Below are positions 8,142 through 15,632 of a stretch of DNA of 64,000 bases, in pieces. Positions within the stretch are counted from its first letter, which is position 1, and each line of letters starts with the position of its first letter. This stretch comes from Streptomyces sp. 2131.1 (GTDB lineage Bacteria > Actinomycetota > Actinomycetes > Streptomycetales > Streptomycetaceae), in contig NZ_FNSY01000003.1 in the NCBI RefSeq assembly GCF_900105515.1, positions 1-64,000 on the forward strand. Reading direction: 5' to 3'. Below the pieces are notes generated by a model. The model ran no database searches, was not told where the DNA came from, and was given only the letters and a program-made list of their open reading frames with translations. The position numbers and the translations under genes are program-made.

Positions 8142-8726
8142 TTACGTCGCGGCGTGCCCGAGGTGGTGGAGGACCTGACCGGCCGGAGCCTCCAGGTACT
8201 CGGCGAGGTACTCGGCCCGCTCCCGGCTGATGACAGCGGTGGCCTGGGTGTCCGGGACGGCGTCGGCGGGGAGCTCGGGCAGACCGGTGACGAAGAACCC
8301 GATGTGCCGCTGCTGCAGGCCCCGCACGCGGCTGAGGAGCAGCTCGGCCGCGGCGCCGTCCCACGGGCCGATGGTGTGCAGCGGCGACATGGCGCGGTAC
8401 GAGAAGTGCATGCGGCTGGAGAGGCTGTCGGATGCGGTCCGCGCGACGATGGCCCGCGTGTCCCGGATCCGGCCCGGAGACAGGGAACCGGCCGGGTCGT
8501 CGACGGCGTGCTCGACGAAGTCGGCCACGAAGTCCCGCAGGGGCTCCAGGTCGCGGATGGTGCCGCCGTACAGCGGCGCGGCAACACCCTGGGGGCGCGG
8601 CCGCTCGTCGATGACGCGGGTCAGGCCACGCATCCAGACGCGGATCCCGCTATCGAGGGAATGCGCGAAGACGAGCTCACCGCCCTCTTCGACGGGCGCG
8701 GCTAGGACGTGCGTAGGGGTGGGCAT
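8142..8726 (-). CDS. Hypothetical protein
   Basis: The product is 194 aa. The start ATG 8726 (MPTPTHVLAAPVEEGG) has GAGGAG upstream. It is soluble and acidic, with a conserved-looking core (DTRAIVARTASDSLSSRMHFSYRAM). No domain is recognised. It lies just upstream of the HNH operon on the same strand. Confidence 0.65.
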   Translation of the reverse strand: MPTPTHVLAAPVEEGGELVFAHSLDSGIRVWMRGLTRVIDERPRPQGVAAPLYGGTIRDLEPLRDFVADFVEHAVDDPAGSLSPGRIRDTRAIVARTASDSLSSRMHFSYRAMSPLHTIGPWDGAAAELLLSRVRGLQQRHIGFFVTGLPELPADAVPDTQATAVISRERAEYLAEYLEAPAGQVLHHLGHAAT

Positions 8727-8981
8727 CGAGGGGTTCTCCTCATCGGCGGCGGGATGGGCGCGGCCGAGGTCCCGGGCGCGCGCGATCAGCCCGGTCGGAG
8801 GGGGCTGCATCCCCGCCACTGCGGGGCCCAAGAGGGGAGTCCGACGAGGTCTCCGAAGCAGAGCCTACCGAGGGCCGCGGACGGGATGCAGGTGCTTCGC
8901 CTCGAAAACGCTGCCCGACTACGCCTCCCACAATGTGCGCGCCACGTTCTCCGTTCCCTGCGCCGCGCGCCCCGCCGACAG
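8727..8981. other. 255-base gap without a clear gene
   Basis: The only frames here overlap poorly with any RBS. The region is slightly less GC-rich than its surroundings around 8900-8990 and probably holds the promoter of the 8142-8726 gene. I see no specific element. Confidence 0.35.
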
Positions 8982-9284
8982 TTACGAGCCGGACGGCGGC
9001 ATGGGATCGCCTCCGATGAACTCCGGCGGGTCGGTGCGGGCGAGATCCCAGCCGCGCTCGTGCGCGTACTCGGCAATCTCGGCCAACGCCTGCTCAATCT
9101 CGGTGCGGGGGGTATCGGCGTAGAACAGGTACGTCCCTGGGGCGTCCTTGGCTTTGCTCAGGTACGCGTACAGGTTGGCGGTCGCCGTCTCTTCGGTCTT
9201 GCCACCGATCAACTGCTCCACGCCGTGGTGAATGGCGACGATGCCGGCCGAGTCCTTGAACACGTCAAATGTCACGGTTGACAC
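8982..9284 (-). CDS. Small acidic hypothetical protein
   Basis: The product is 100 aa (MSTVTFDVFKDSAGIVAIHHG). The start is GTG 9284, or GTG 9275 three codons later; neither has a strong RBS. It has an alpha/beta composition with no recognised domain. It follows the terminator hairpin at 9297-9344, so it probably has its own promoter. Confidence 0.55.
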   Translation of the reverse strand: MSTVTFDVFKDSAGIVAIHHGVEQLIGGKTEETATANLYAYLSKAKDAPGTYLFYADTPRTEIEQALAEIAEYAHERGWDLARTDPPEFIGGDPMPPSGS

Positions 9285-9296
9285 CGTAGCGGCGGT

Positions 9297-9344
9297 GAGG
9301 TGACGTGACGCGGAACGGGCCCGGAAGCCGCGTCACGTCACCTC
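9297..9344. terminator. 17-bp hairpin terminator
   Basis: Perfect arms 9297-9313 and 9328-9344 with a 14-nt loop lie directly after the stop of the 9361-9834 gene. The GGTGACGTGA sequence of this stem recurs, slightly changed, in the terminator at 57191-57276. Confidence 0.85.
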
Positions 9345-9360
9345 TCTTCCTGCCCGGGGG

Positions 9361-9834
9361 TCAGGCCGCGCGGTGCTCGGCGAGCGCCTGCTCGAGCTCG
9401 TTGAGGATCGTCACGATGTCGTCGATCTTCACGTAGGAGATCCCGAAGGTGACGGTCCCATCCGCGTGGACGTCGAACTCGTACTCCGCGTACGACTGCT
9501 CGTCCTCGTAGTGGTAGCTGCCTGGCTCAGCCTCGGTGAACCCGCCGGGGCCCTCGTCGAACCAGTTCGCGCCCCACGTCTCCTTCATGGCGTGGCCGAC
9601 GGCGGCCTTGGGGACGCGCTCGAACTCGACTGTGGCGCGCCCGTGGTCATCGAGGCACACCTTGCCCTCGCCCTCCCCGGGCTGCTTCCAGCGCAGGGTG
9701 GGGCCGAAGCAATGGCACTTTTCTGCGGGGGTCAGGGCGGGGAACGCCGCGGTGAACGCCTCTTGCGCGGCGAACTGCTGGTTGTCCCAGGACATCCTCC
9801 AATCGTGCATGGCCTTCATGACGTGCGGCTGCAC
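9361..9834 (-). CDS. Acidic hypothetical protein
   Basis: The product is 157 aa; GTG 9834 follows GGGAG by five bases. The C-terminal half is rich in Asp/Glu and Tyr (GSYHYEDEQSYAEYEFDVHADG) and looks like a small beta domain. It has no recognised family. It ends in a strong terminator. Confidence 0.6.
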   Translation of the reverse strand: MQPHVMKAMHDWRMSWDNQQFAAQEAFTAAFPALTPAEKCHCFGPTLRWKQPGEGEGKVCLDDHGRATVEFERVPKAAVGHAMKETWGANWFDEGPGGFTEAEPGSYHYEDEQSYAEYEFDVHADGTVTFGISYVKIDDIVTILNELEQALAEHRAA

Positions 9835-9954
9835 GCTGCTCCCTTCCGCCCAGGGCGCGGGGCCACCAGACGGCGGCCGCGGGCCGTGCCTCGGGCAAGG
9901 AGCGCACCCTGCACGTTGTGGAGGACTTGTGTCCGCTCCGTGGTTACTGGGTGG

Positions 9955-10788
9955 TCACTGCGCGGCGGCGGGGGCCGTGACCTGGTCACACGACGCGTAC
10001 AGCGAGAACCACTCCTCCGGCTCGTCGGCCGTGCCGCCCAGGGCGACCAGGCGGCTCGGGCCGTACGCGTTATCGGCCAGGAACGTCATGGTGGCGCGCA
10101 TGTCCGGATCGGCGATCCGGTCCGCGTCGGCGACGACAGCGACGTACTGGTGGAGTCCGCCCACGCTGTGCGGGGTGGTGTTCCACGCGGCGAACGCCAT
10201 GATGCGCTGCGGGCCCTCGAGGTCGTCGGCCCACCAGCCGCCCCGCCGGAGGTCCAGGCGGCCAGGCAGGCACGCGTTGTCGATGAACCGGGCAAGGATG
10301 CGCCACACGCTCGCCGACGTCGATCGGTACGGGGCGATGGAGACGGCGACGCGGGGGCCCTCGCCGAACGGGCGGGGGCACGACACCAGGGCCGTCCACG
10401 CGACAAGCACGGCGGCCGCAGTGTGATTGTCGATGCCCGGGAGGCGGGCGGCGATCCGGCGGGCGTCCGGGTCGGCGACGGCGTCCAGGGCGGCGCGCAG
10501 CTCCTCGTCGAGCGCCAGGCCGAGGACGTCGACGGCGAACCCGCTCGGGGTATCCCGCCACAGCTCGTACGCGCTGCCGGTGTGCTGATCGAGGGCGACC
10601 AGCACGTCCAGGAGGACGGCGTCGTCCAGGGCGGCGACGTGGGTGGCCCGCTGGTCAACCGGAAGGTTGAGCAGCCGGTGGGCGAGCTCCGCCGACTCCG
10701 CGGCCGGCTGCACGATGCGGTGCGGGCGGTTGGCGGTCCGGGCCTGGGAGGCGAGCGCGGCGCAGCGGGTGAGCGGGATGTACGTCAT
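9955..10788 (-). CDS. Degenerate terminase-like ATPase domain (TerL relative)
   Basis: The 277-aa protein aligns by eye with the ATPase half of the TerL at 2565-4358. YELWRDTPSGFAVDVLG (74-90) matches TerL YGLWHDTPSGFIEDVLG (76-92). The Walker A position reads PGIDNHTA (TerL: AGFGVGKT), losing the Gly-Lys-Thr. The Walker B position reads YVAVVADADRI (TerL: LLIIVDEAGGI), losing the DE pair. The GLHQ and LVALGGTADEPEEWF segments match TerL GIHG and MLAIGNPAMDDPRSWF. The nuclease half is absent. So this is a catalytically dead ATPase paralogue, perhaps a packaging regulator or decoy. Box B lies about 27 bases upstream, as it does for terL. Confidence 0.75.
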   Translation of the reverse strand: MTYIPLTRCAALASQARTANRPHRIVQPAAESAELAHRLLNLPVDQRATHVAALDDAVLLDVLVALDQHTGSAYELWRDTPSGFAVDVLGLALDEELRAALDAVADPDARRIAARLPGIDNHTAAAVLVAWTALVSCPRPFGEGPRVAVSIAPYRSTSASVWRILARFIDNACLPGRLDLRRGGWWADDLEGPQRIMAFAAWNTTPHSVGGLHQYVAVVADADRIADPDMRATMTFLADNAYGPSRLVALGGTADEPEEWFSLYASCDQVTAPAAAQ

Positions 10789-10814
10789 GGGCGTGGACCG
10801 TAGGGGCCGCAGAG

Positions 10815-10825
10815 GGTTGCGTCGC
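10815..10825 (-). promoter_or_regulatory. Box B-like element
   Basis: GGCGACGCAAC on the minus strand lies about 27 bases upstream of the terL-like gene, the same distance as box B of terL itself. Confidence 0.4.
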
Positions 10826-10896
10826 CCGCTGGGCTGGCCGGTGGCAGAGCCGCTCCTGACGTGGGGCGATGCGATGCAGAGGTGACCTCCAGGACG

Positions 10897-10938
10897 CGCT
10901 GCGCCCCGGCCGGGGAGTCGTCCGGCCGGGGCGCAGCG
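10897..10938. terminator. 17-bp hairpin terminator
   Basis: Perfect inverted repeat 10897-10913 / 10922-10938 with an 8-nt loop, directly downstream of the stop of the minus-strand gene at 10949. Confidence 0.8.
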
Positions 10939-10948
10939 TCGTACGGGG

Positions 10949-11290
10949 TCAGGCGTCGGCGCCACCGATGCCGCTCGAGCACTCGGGGTCGAAGATGTTG
11001 CAGCCGTCCGGGTCCGGCGTCATCGGCGCGGTCGGCGTCGGCTGCGGCGGTTCGCTGGGTGCCGGGGTGGTGCTCGGCGTGGGGTCCTCGGGCGCCTGGG
11101 TCGACGGGGCGGGCTTCGGCTCGCTTGAGGAGTCGGGGCCCTGCACGATGACGACGGCGAGCGCGGCGACGCCCAGGGCCAGGGCGAAACCCCAGCAGAC
11201 GATCATCACGCGCAGCAGACGCGAGCAGCGCAGGCAGCGCGTCGCACGGGGGCAGGGGGCGGGCTTCGGGCAGGGGACAAGGTCGGACAC
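10949..11290 (-). CDS. Membrane-anchored Pro/Thr-rich protein
   Basis: The product is 113 aa. A Cys-rich N-terminus (CPKPAPCPRATRCLRCSR) precedes one transmembrane helix (IVCWGFALALGVAALAVVIV), then an extracytoplasmic Pro/Thr/Ser-rich tail ending CNIFDPECSSGIGGADA. GTG 11290 follows AAGGAA. It probably sits in the membrane with the tail outside. Role unknown. Confidence 0.6.
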   Translation of the reverse strand: MSDLVPCPKPAPCPRATRCLRCSRLLRVMIVCWGFALALGVAALAVVIVQGPDSSSEPKPAPSTQAPEDPTPSTTPAPSEPPQPTPTAPMTPDPDGCNIFDPECSSGIGGADA

Positions 11291-11344
11291 GGGCGTTCCT
11301 TCGGTACGGGGACTGGACGAGCGGACCGTGTCGGACCGACACCG

Positions 11345-11355
11345 CTTGTGTCGCG
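11345..11355 (-). promoter_or_regulatory. Box B element
   Basis: CGCGACACAAG on the minus strand, 55 bases before the start at 11290 and a few bases after the stop of the upstream gene. Confidence 0.4.
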
Positions 11356-11358
11356 TGC

Positions 11359-11706
11359 TCACCGCCGCGGCGGCGCGATGCGGGGCGGCGCGGCCGGGGC
11401 TTTCGGTGCCGCGGGAACCTTCGCGGCCGGGGCCTTCGGCCGGACGGCCGGCCTGCGCGCAGTGCTCGGGCCACTCCCGGCATGGTTGGTACCAGCGTGC
11501 GGCGCGCCCGCGGGGCCGTACGGCAGGCACGTCACGGGGTCCACGGTGCCGACGGCGTGCCCGGGGCAGCGGCGGGAGCTGCCGTCGTGGTCGCCATCGG
11601 TGACGAGGAGTGCGAGCAGCACGACCAGGCCCAGCACGAGAGCAACGACGCGGGCGGAGACGACCAGGCGGGACGTGCGGTCGTCGGTCATGAGGAACTT
11701 GGTCAC
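11359..11706 (-). CDS. Single-pass membrane protein, Pro/Ala-rich tail
   Basis: The product is 115 aa, with a transmembrane helix at about residues 17-32 (ARVVALVLGLVVLLALLV), then CPGHAVGTVDPVTCLPYGP and a Lys/Pro/Ala tail. GTG 11706 follows GGAAGG by seven bases. The layout parallels the neighbouring 10949-11290 product, although sequence identity is not evident. Confidence 0.6.
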   Translation of the reverse strand: MTKFLMTDDRTSRLVVSARVVALVLGLVVLLALLVTDGDHDGSSRRCPGHAVGTVDPVTCLPYGPAGAPHAGTNHAGSGPSTARRPAVRPKAPAAKVPAAPKAPAAPPRIAPPRR

Positions 11707-11760
11707 GACGTGGCCTTCCAGACGAGTGGTGAGGCCGCGGATCGTGGAGGCCGGAAGCGC

Positions 11761-11771
11761 CTTGCGTCGCG
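11761..11771 (-). promoter_or_regulatory. Box B element
   Basis: CGCGACGCAAG on the minus strand, 55 bases upstream of the start at 11706, the same spacing as the box before 11290. Confidence 0.4.
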
Positions 11772-11790
11772 CGCTGCCTACAGTCGAGGG

Positions 11791-12171
11791 ATGAGCACGA
11801 TTCCCGAACCGGAGCGGGCCCGCCCCCACGGGGCCGAGGACGGGCCGCCCCCCGTTGTGTGGACATGGCCGCGGAGCGACCGTCCGGCGCTCAAGGTGTG
11901 GTCCGCGGGCCGATGGCGGTACGCGCCGGTGATCGCACGGCAGGACTGGGCGGACGGCACGGTTCGCTACCAGGTCGAGGCGGACCTTCGCGGGGACACG
12001 ACCGTCACAGTTTGCGCGTATCAGTGGCCACAGCCCGGGTTGCGGGTGGCGCACCGGAGCGGCTTGGAGCCGTCCAGGGCGGCCGACGGGCGGCGCCAGG
12101 GTGGAATGCCGCAGGCGCCGCACCGTCGGCCGCGTACGGGGCCGCAGAAGCGTTCGGCTACAGGTAGGTGA
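11791..12171 (+). CDS. Hypothetical protein, Trp-rich core
   Basis: The product is 126 aa, divergent from the membrane genes. The core (VVWTWPRSDRPALKVWSAGRW...WADGTVRYQVEADLRG) is rich in Trp and looks like a small beta domain; the C-terminus is basic and low-complexity. ATG 11791 is preceded by GAGGG so closely that a leaderless or short-leader start is likely. It overlaps the 3' end of the convergent gene at 12158. Confidence 0.5.
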   Translation: MSTIPEPERARPHGAEDGPPPVVWTWPRSDRPALKVWSAGRWRYAPVIARQDWADGTVRYQVEADLRGDTTVTVCAYQWPQPGLRVAHRSGLEPSRAADGRRQGGMPQAPHRRPRTGPQKRSATGR

Positions 12172-12355
12172 TCTGGAGCTCCGCCGCGAGGAGACCACCG
12201 TTCAGCGGAGTGTCGGTGAGCAGCGCGCGGACGGGGCGGCCGTCGACCTTGAGCTGGACGACGGAGCCGGCCGGGGCCGGACTGGTGAAGGTGACGCGGC
12301 GGCCGCCGAACAGCGCGCCGGAGTTGATCACCAGGTAGGTGCGTACGGAGTCCAC
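12158..12355 (-). CDS. Small beta-rich hypothetical protein
   Basis: The product is 65 aa (MDSVRTYLVINSGALFGGRR), composed mostly of short beta-like stretches. GTG 12355 has AAAGG nine bases upstream in the leader CTCGAAAGGCC, a leader wording shared with the genes at 16484 and 47676. Function unknown. Confidence 0.6.
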   Translation of the reverse strand: MDSVRTYLVINSGALFGGRRVTFTSPAPAGSVVQLKVDGRPVRALLTDTPLNGGLLAAELQITYL

Positions 12356-12616
12356 GGGAGTTGGCCTTTCGAGCTGGGGCCTGCCCCGTGCGGGCCGCCC
12401 TGTACCCCTTACGCGGGCTCGCCCCCGGTGGGACAGGACTACCGGAGCGGATTCTCTCCGGCGATCCGGTCGAGGTCTCCGATCTCGAACGGACAGGTGG
12501 GCGCTGGGGCAACGATCTCGCGGTTGCGGGTACCGGCGGGCGGGATTCGGCCGACGGGCCGCGTACGGGCCTCTCCGGGCCCGTATCGAGGCGCCCGACC
12601 GCCGGGTGAAGCCCGT
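12356..12616. other. 260-base gap without a gene
   Basis: The gap holds several short GC-rich inverted repeats. It ends at the stop of the gene at 12617. No promoter box of either type is visible. Confidence 0.35.
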
Positions 12617-12967
12617 TCAGCCTTTGGGGCCCAGTTCGAGCGATCGACAGTGCTCCGGCTCCGGCTCCTCGCGCATCGCAGCGTCGGCGCGCACCAGGGC
12701 GTCGGACACCGCTTCGCTCAGGTGTACCGGCTCGTACACGGTGATGGTCGGCTGGAGGCGGTCCGCAAGGGCGGCGGCAAGGTGGTTGCGCAGGGACCGC
12801 TCGTATCCGGCGCGGGCCTGCGGGTCAGCCTCAATGCACCGCCAGGCGGCGCGGTCTATCTGCTGCTGGACGGTGACCTCGGCGCCGTTCACGGTGACCG
12901 TGGCGGTCAGGACGACGAACGCCCCGAACGGGTTGATGAAGGGAAAGTCGTACACGGGGCCGCTCAT
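12617..12967 (-). CDS. Hypothetical protein
   Basis: The product is 116 aa (MSGPVYDFPFINPFGAFVVL), predicted alpha/beta. The start ATG 12967 overlaps the upstream gene stop as ATGA. The family is not recognised. Confidence 0.55.
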   Translation of the reverse strand: MSGPVYDFPFINPFGAFVVLTATVTVNGAEVTVQQQIDRAAWRCIEADPQARAGYERSLRNHLAAALADRLQPTITVYEPVHLSEAVSDALVRADAAMREEPEPEHCRSLELGPKG

Positions 12968-13212
12968 GAGCGGCGGGCCGTCGAGCGGCGGCGGGGCGTG
13001 CCATGGGCCCGGCCGTGGCGGCGGGGTGCCTGAGCCACCCAGTACGGCGCGCGCTGGCCTTCATCGAGCCGCGCGGCGAGGAGACGGAACGCGGCGGCGG
13101 CCTCCCGGAACTGGTCGCCCACACAGAGCGCGTGGAAGCGCTGAAACGGGGTGGCGGTCTCCCGGAGCTGGCGACCGATGTCGAGGCCCGAGAGGGGCGT
13201 CTGGTTACTCAT
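12964..13212 (-). CDS. Small hypothetical protein with basic tail
   Basis: The product is 82 aa. An amphipathic helical N-terminal part (IGRQLRETATPFQRFHALCVGDQFREAAAAF) is followed by an Arg-rich tail. It is translationally coupled to the following gene. No strong RBS was found for ATG 13212. Confidence 0.5.
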   Translation of the reverse strand: MSNQTPLSGLDIGRQLRETATPFQRFHALCVGDQFREAAAAFRLLAARLDEGQRAPYWVAQAPRRHGRAHGTPRRRSTARRS

Positions 13213-13266
13213 GTCGGGGGGAACGTCGGGCGGCCCCGGGCTGTGACAGGGGCCGGGAACGAGGAC

Positions 13267-13293
13267 GGCCCCCGCCGGTGAGGGGCGGGGGCC
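13267..13293. terminator. Hairpin terminator
   Basis: GGCCCCCGCC pairs with GGCGGGGGCC across a 7-nt loop, downstream of the interrupted gene that ends at 13309. Confidence 0.65.
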
Positions 13294-13308
13294 AGGGGGC
13301 GGCGGGGG

Positions 13309-13632
13309 TCAGTCCTCGTCGATCCCGAGGTACGCCTGTCCGCCCCCGCCGGCGACGGCGTCCCCGTGGGGCTTCTTCTCGATCTGCACGCCGCCCGCCG
13401 GGGTCCAGGTGGCAATGTGCGCGAGGCCGGAGACGTCGGCGCCCGGGCTCTGCCCGTTCTCCTCGCCGGGCTCCCAGTCGCCTTCGTGCCACGCCTGGGC
13501 GTCGTCGGCGAACTGCCCCTTCATGTCGGCCGTGACCGGGCCGCAGAACTAGACGGTTCCCCCCTCCCCGCGCGTCAGGTAGACCCCTCCGGCGTTGTCC
13601 TCGTACGCCCGGATGCTGGCGGTGCTGGCCAT
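13309..13632 (-). pseudogene. Gene split by an in-frame TAG stop
   Basis: A start at ATG 13632 with a good SD (GAGGGAG) gives MASTASIRAYEDNAGGVYLTRGEGGTV, then TAG at 13551-13549. The same frame continues at once as FCGPVTADMKGQFADDAQAW and runs to 13309. Both halves have matching composition and read like one 107-residue protein (a TGG or CAG codon changed to TAG). The downstream half could restart at ATG 13524, but no RBS is seen there. The alternatives are a nonsense mutation, amber readthrough or a sequencing error. Confidence 0.6.
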
Positions 13633-13722
13633 GGTTCGCTCCCTCGGATGTGGTGGTTCTGATATAGCGGACGGCACGGACAGCCGGGGCGCCCTCGGCG
13701 GAGGACGCCCCGGCCGGGGCCG

Positions 13723-15042
13723 CTAGGCGACCGTGTCGTAGTCGTCGGCGTCGAGGTACTCGTGCAGCCGGTAGAGCTGGCACAGGTAGTCGGCGGCCCG
13801 CGCTTCGCCGTCGACGTTGAAGAACTGGGCGAGGACCCGCGCCGCCATGAGCGGGGGGACGACGTCGGCGAACTGCTGGAACACGCTCGTCCGGGAACCC
13901 TGACCCGGGTACGAGGAGCGGAACCCGACGAGGAGACCGGCCTCGTTCTGGGTGAGGCGCAGCCCGTCAGAGACGCGCTTCCAGGTGCGGGCCTTGCCGG
14001 TGAGGCAGTTGGACGGCTTGTCGGCGGAGAACTCGTTCCCGCCCTTGGCGCGGCCGGTGGCCGGGTCGATGGGGCGGACGCCACGGGTGTTGATCCGCTC
14101 GCCCTCCTTCCAGCCCAGGGCCTGCGCCATCGTGGTGCGGGGGACGTTCTCGCCGGGCGTGGGCAGGGACGACAGGCGGCGGGAGGCGAGGAAGAACACC
14201 CGCTCGCGGCGGGAGGCGAGACCGAACTCGGAGGCTTCGAGGATGCCCTGGGTGCTCCAGTACCACTGGCCCTCTTGCTGGCCGCCGCGCAGCTCCCGGC
14301 GGATGTCGCCGAGGATCTGCTGCGGCAGCCGGCTGGACTGCTCCATGGCGATGAACTGGAGCGGCGCGCCTGCGGCCTGCATGCCGAACGCCCAGAACAG
14401 CAGTTCCGCCATGAGGCCGATACGGGCGTCGGTGAGCGGGGCGAGCTGGGCGCGGAGTTCGTCCCAGGTGGCGCCGGAGCGGGGGGCGAACCCGTCGTGG
14501 TAGCCGAGTTCGTCGCAGGTGTCGCAGCCCTCGCACAGGTCGTCGAGTTCGTTGCCGGGGAGGAAGCCGCCCGCCTCGGAGGTTTGGGCGAGCACCGAGC
14601 ACAGGACGTCGATGTTTGCCTGTTCCTGCCCGGAGTGCTTTCCGGCGGGGGAGAACGAGGGGCACGGCGGGGAGACGATCAGGCCGCGAACGTGGCGCAG
14701 GGCGTAGTGCTCGGGGTCCAGGGCGGTGATGTCTGCGCAGATGCGGAAGTGACCGGCGGCGCGGGCGGTGGCGCACGCGTCCTTGGAGACGTCGATGCCG
14801 ACGGCGTCCACGGCGACACCGAGGACGGTGGCGAGACCCTCCGACCAACCACCGGGACCGGCAAAGAGCTCGATGATGCGGATCGGGTCGCCGGGCAGCG
14901 GGTCGAGGAGCCAGCGGCCGGGGAACGGGGCGGCGGCGGTGTCGAGGAAGGCGAGGACCTTGGGCGGGATCGGCAGCCCGTTCTGGCGGGCCAGAGTCGC
15001 GATGTGAACGGCGGTGGCGACCGTGGGGGGCAGGGTCCTCAT
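13723..15042 (-). CDS. C5-cytosine DNA methyltransferase
   Basis: The product is 439 aa. Motif I is ELFAGPGG (58-65), motif IV the catalytic SPPCPSF with Cys127, motif VI-like EQSSR (234-238), motif VIII SRRERVFF (277-284), and the C-terminal FQQFADVVPPL fits motif X. A Cys-rich insert (CEGCDTC) lies in the middle. It transfers a methyl group from SAM to cytosine in DNA, probably protecting the element from host restriction; no cognate nuclease gene is adjacent. ATG 15042 has GAGGAAACACC upstream, after an AGAGCA hairpin and box A. Confidence 0.9.
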   Translation of the reverse strand: MRTLPPTVATAVHIATLARQNGLPIPPKVLAFLDTAAAPFPGRWLLDPLPGDPIRIIELFAGPGGWSEGLATVLGVAVDAVGIDVSKDACATARAAGHFRICADITALDPEHYALRHVRGLIVSPPCPSFSPAGKHSGQEQANIDVLCSVLAQTSEAGGFLPGNELDDLCEGCDTCDELGYHDGFAPRSGATWDELRAQLAPLTDARIGLMAELLFWAFGMQAAGAPLQFIAMEQSSRLPQQILGDIRRELRGGQQEGQWYWSTQGILEASEFGLASRRERVFFLASRRLSSLPTPGENVPRTTMAQALGWKEGERINTRGVRPIDPATGRAKGGNEFSADKPSNCLTGKARTWKRVSDGLRLTQNEAGLLVGFRSSYPGQGSRTSVFQQFADVVPPLMAARVLAQFFNVDGEARAADYLCQLYRLHEYLDADDYDTVA

Positions 15043-15072
15043 CTGGTGTTTCCTCTTCTTCGCTGGTTCCCG

Positions 15073-15092
15073 TCGGCGGTGCTCTCCACCAA
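15073..15092 (-). promoter_or_regulatory. AGAGCA-loop leader hairpin
   Basis: Minus strand: TTGGTGG-AGAGCA-CCGCCGA, 7 bp with two G-U pairs, in the leader of the methyltransferase gene. Confidence 0.75.
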
Positions 15093-15098
15093 CACCCC

Positions 15099-15119
15099 GA
15101 ATAGTACACCAAGGGAAAT
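15099..15119 (-). promoter_or_regulatory. Box A promoter-like element
   Basis: Exact box A core on the minus strand; TACTAT would place the transcript start at or just before the leader hairpin. Confidence 0.7.
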
Positions 15120-15153
15120 CCAGCAAGCTCCTAACTGGGGAAATACCCAGTCG

Positions 15154-15174
15154 ATTGCCCCGGGCTGACTGTTC
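15154..15174 (+). promoter_or_regulatory. Diverged box A facing the other way
   Basis: ATTGCCCCGGGCTGACTGTTC matches box A at most positions and points to the right, into the 3' end of the minus-strand gene at 15182. No plus-strand gene follows. Confidence 0.4.
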
Positions 15175-15181
15175 CTGCGGG

Positions 15182-15565
15182 TCAGGCGAACGTGGCGGTG
15201 CGCGCCTGGGCCTCGATCACGGCGGCGGCGGCCTCGACGTCGGCCCCCAGGTCAACCCCGGCGCGCCGAAGGTCTTCAAGCAGCTCCAGGGCCGTCGGGT
15301 CGTCGCCCTGGTCGTACGCGGCGATGTGCGCGGCGACCTTCTCGCGCATCGCCACCAGCGCGGTCTCGACAGCCAACAGTCGGCGCAACAGCGGCGGCAG
15401 CGCGGTGCGGGCGTAGTTGCCCAGGGCCTGGGTCGTCCGGCGCCCGGCGACGGTGTCGGCGTGGATCTCGGCGACGTCCAGGAGGACGGGGAACGACGGC
15501 GGGGCACCGGGGCGCAGCGCGCGGTCCAGCTCGGCGAGCTGCTCGGGCTTAGCAGGGATCAGCAC
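15182..15565 (-). CDS. Helical hypothetical protein
   Basis: The product is 127 aa. It is almost entirely helical (LPPLLRRLLAVETALVAMREKVAAHIAAY...LEDLRRAGVDLGADVEAAAAVIEAQ). GTG 15565 follows GGAG by seven bases. No recognised domain. It ends close to the diverged box A. Confidence 0.6.
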   Translation of the reverse strand: MLIPAKPEQLAELDRALRPGAPPSFPVLLDVAEIHADTVAGRRTTQALGNYARTALPPLLRRLLAVETALVAMREKVAAHIAAYDQGDDPTALELLEDLRRAGVDLGADVEAAAAVIEAQARTATFA

Positions 15566-15589
15566 AGGGTGGCTCCGATTCGGAAGGGA

Positions 15590-15622
15590 CGCGCCCGGAG
15601 CCGTGACGGGGCTCCGGGCGCG
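15590..15622. terminator. 13-bp hairpin terminator
   Basis: Perfect stem 15590-15602 / 15610-15622, immediately downstream of the stop at 15633. Confidence 0.7.
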
Positions 15623-15632
15623 GTGCGGGCGT

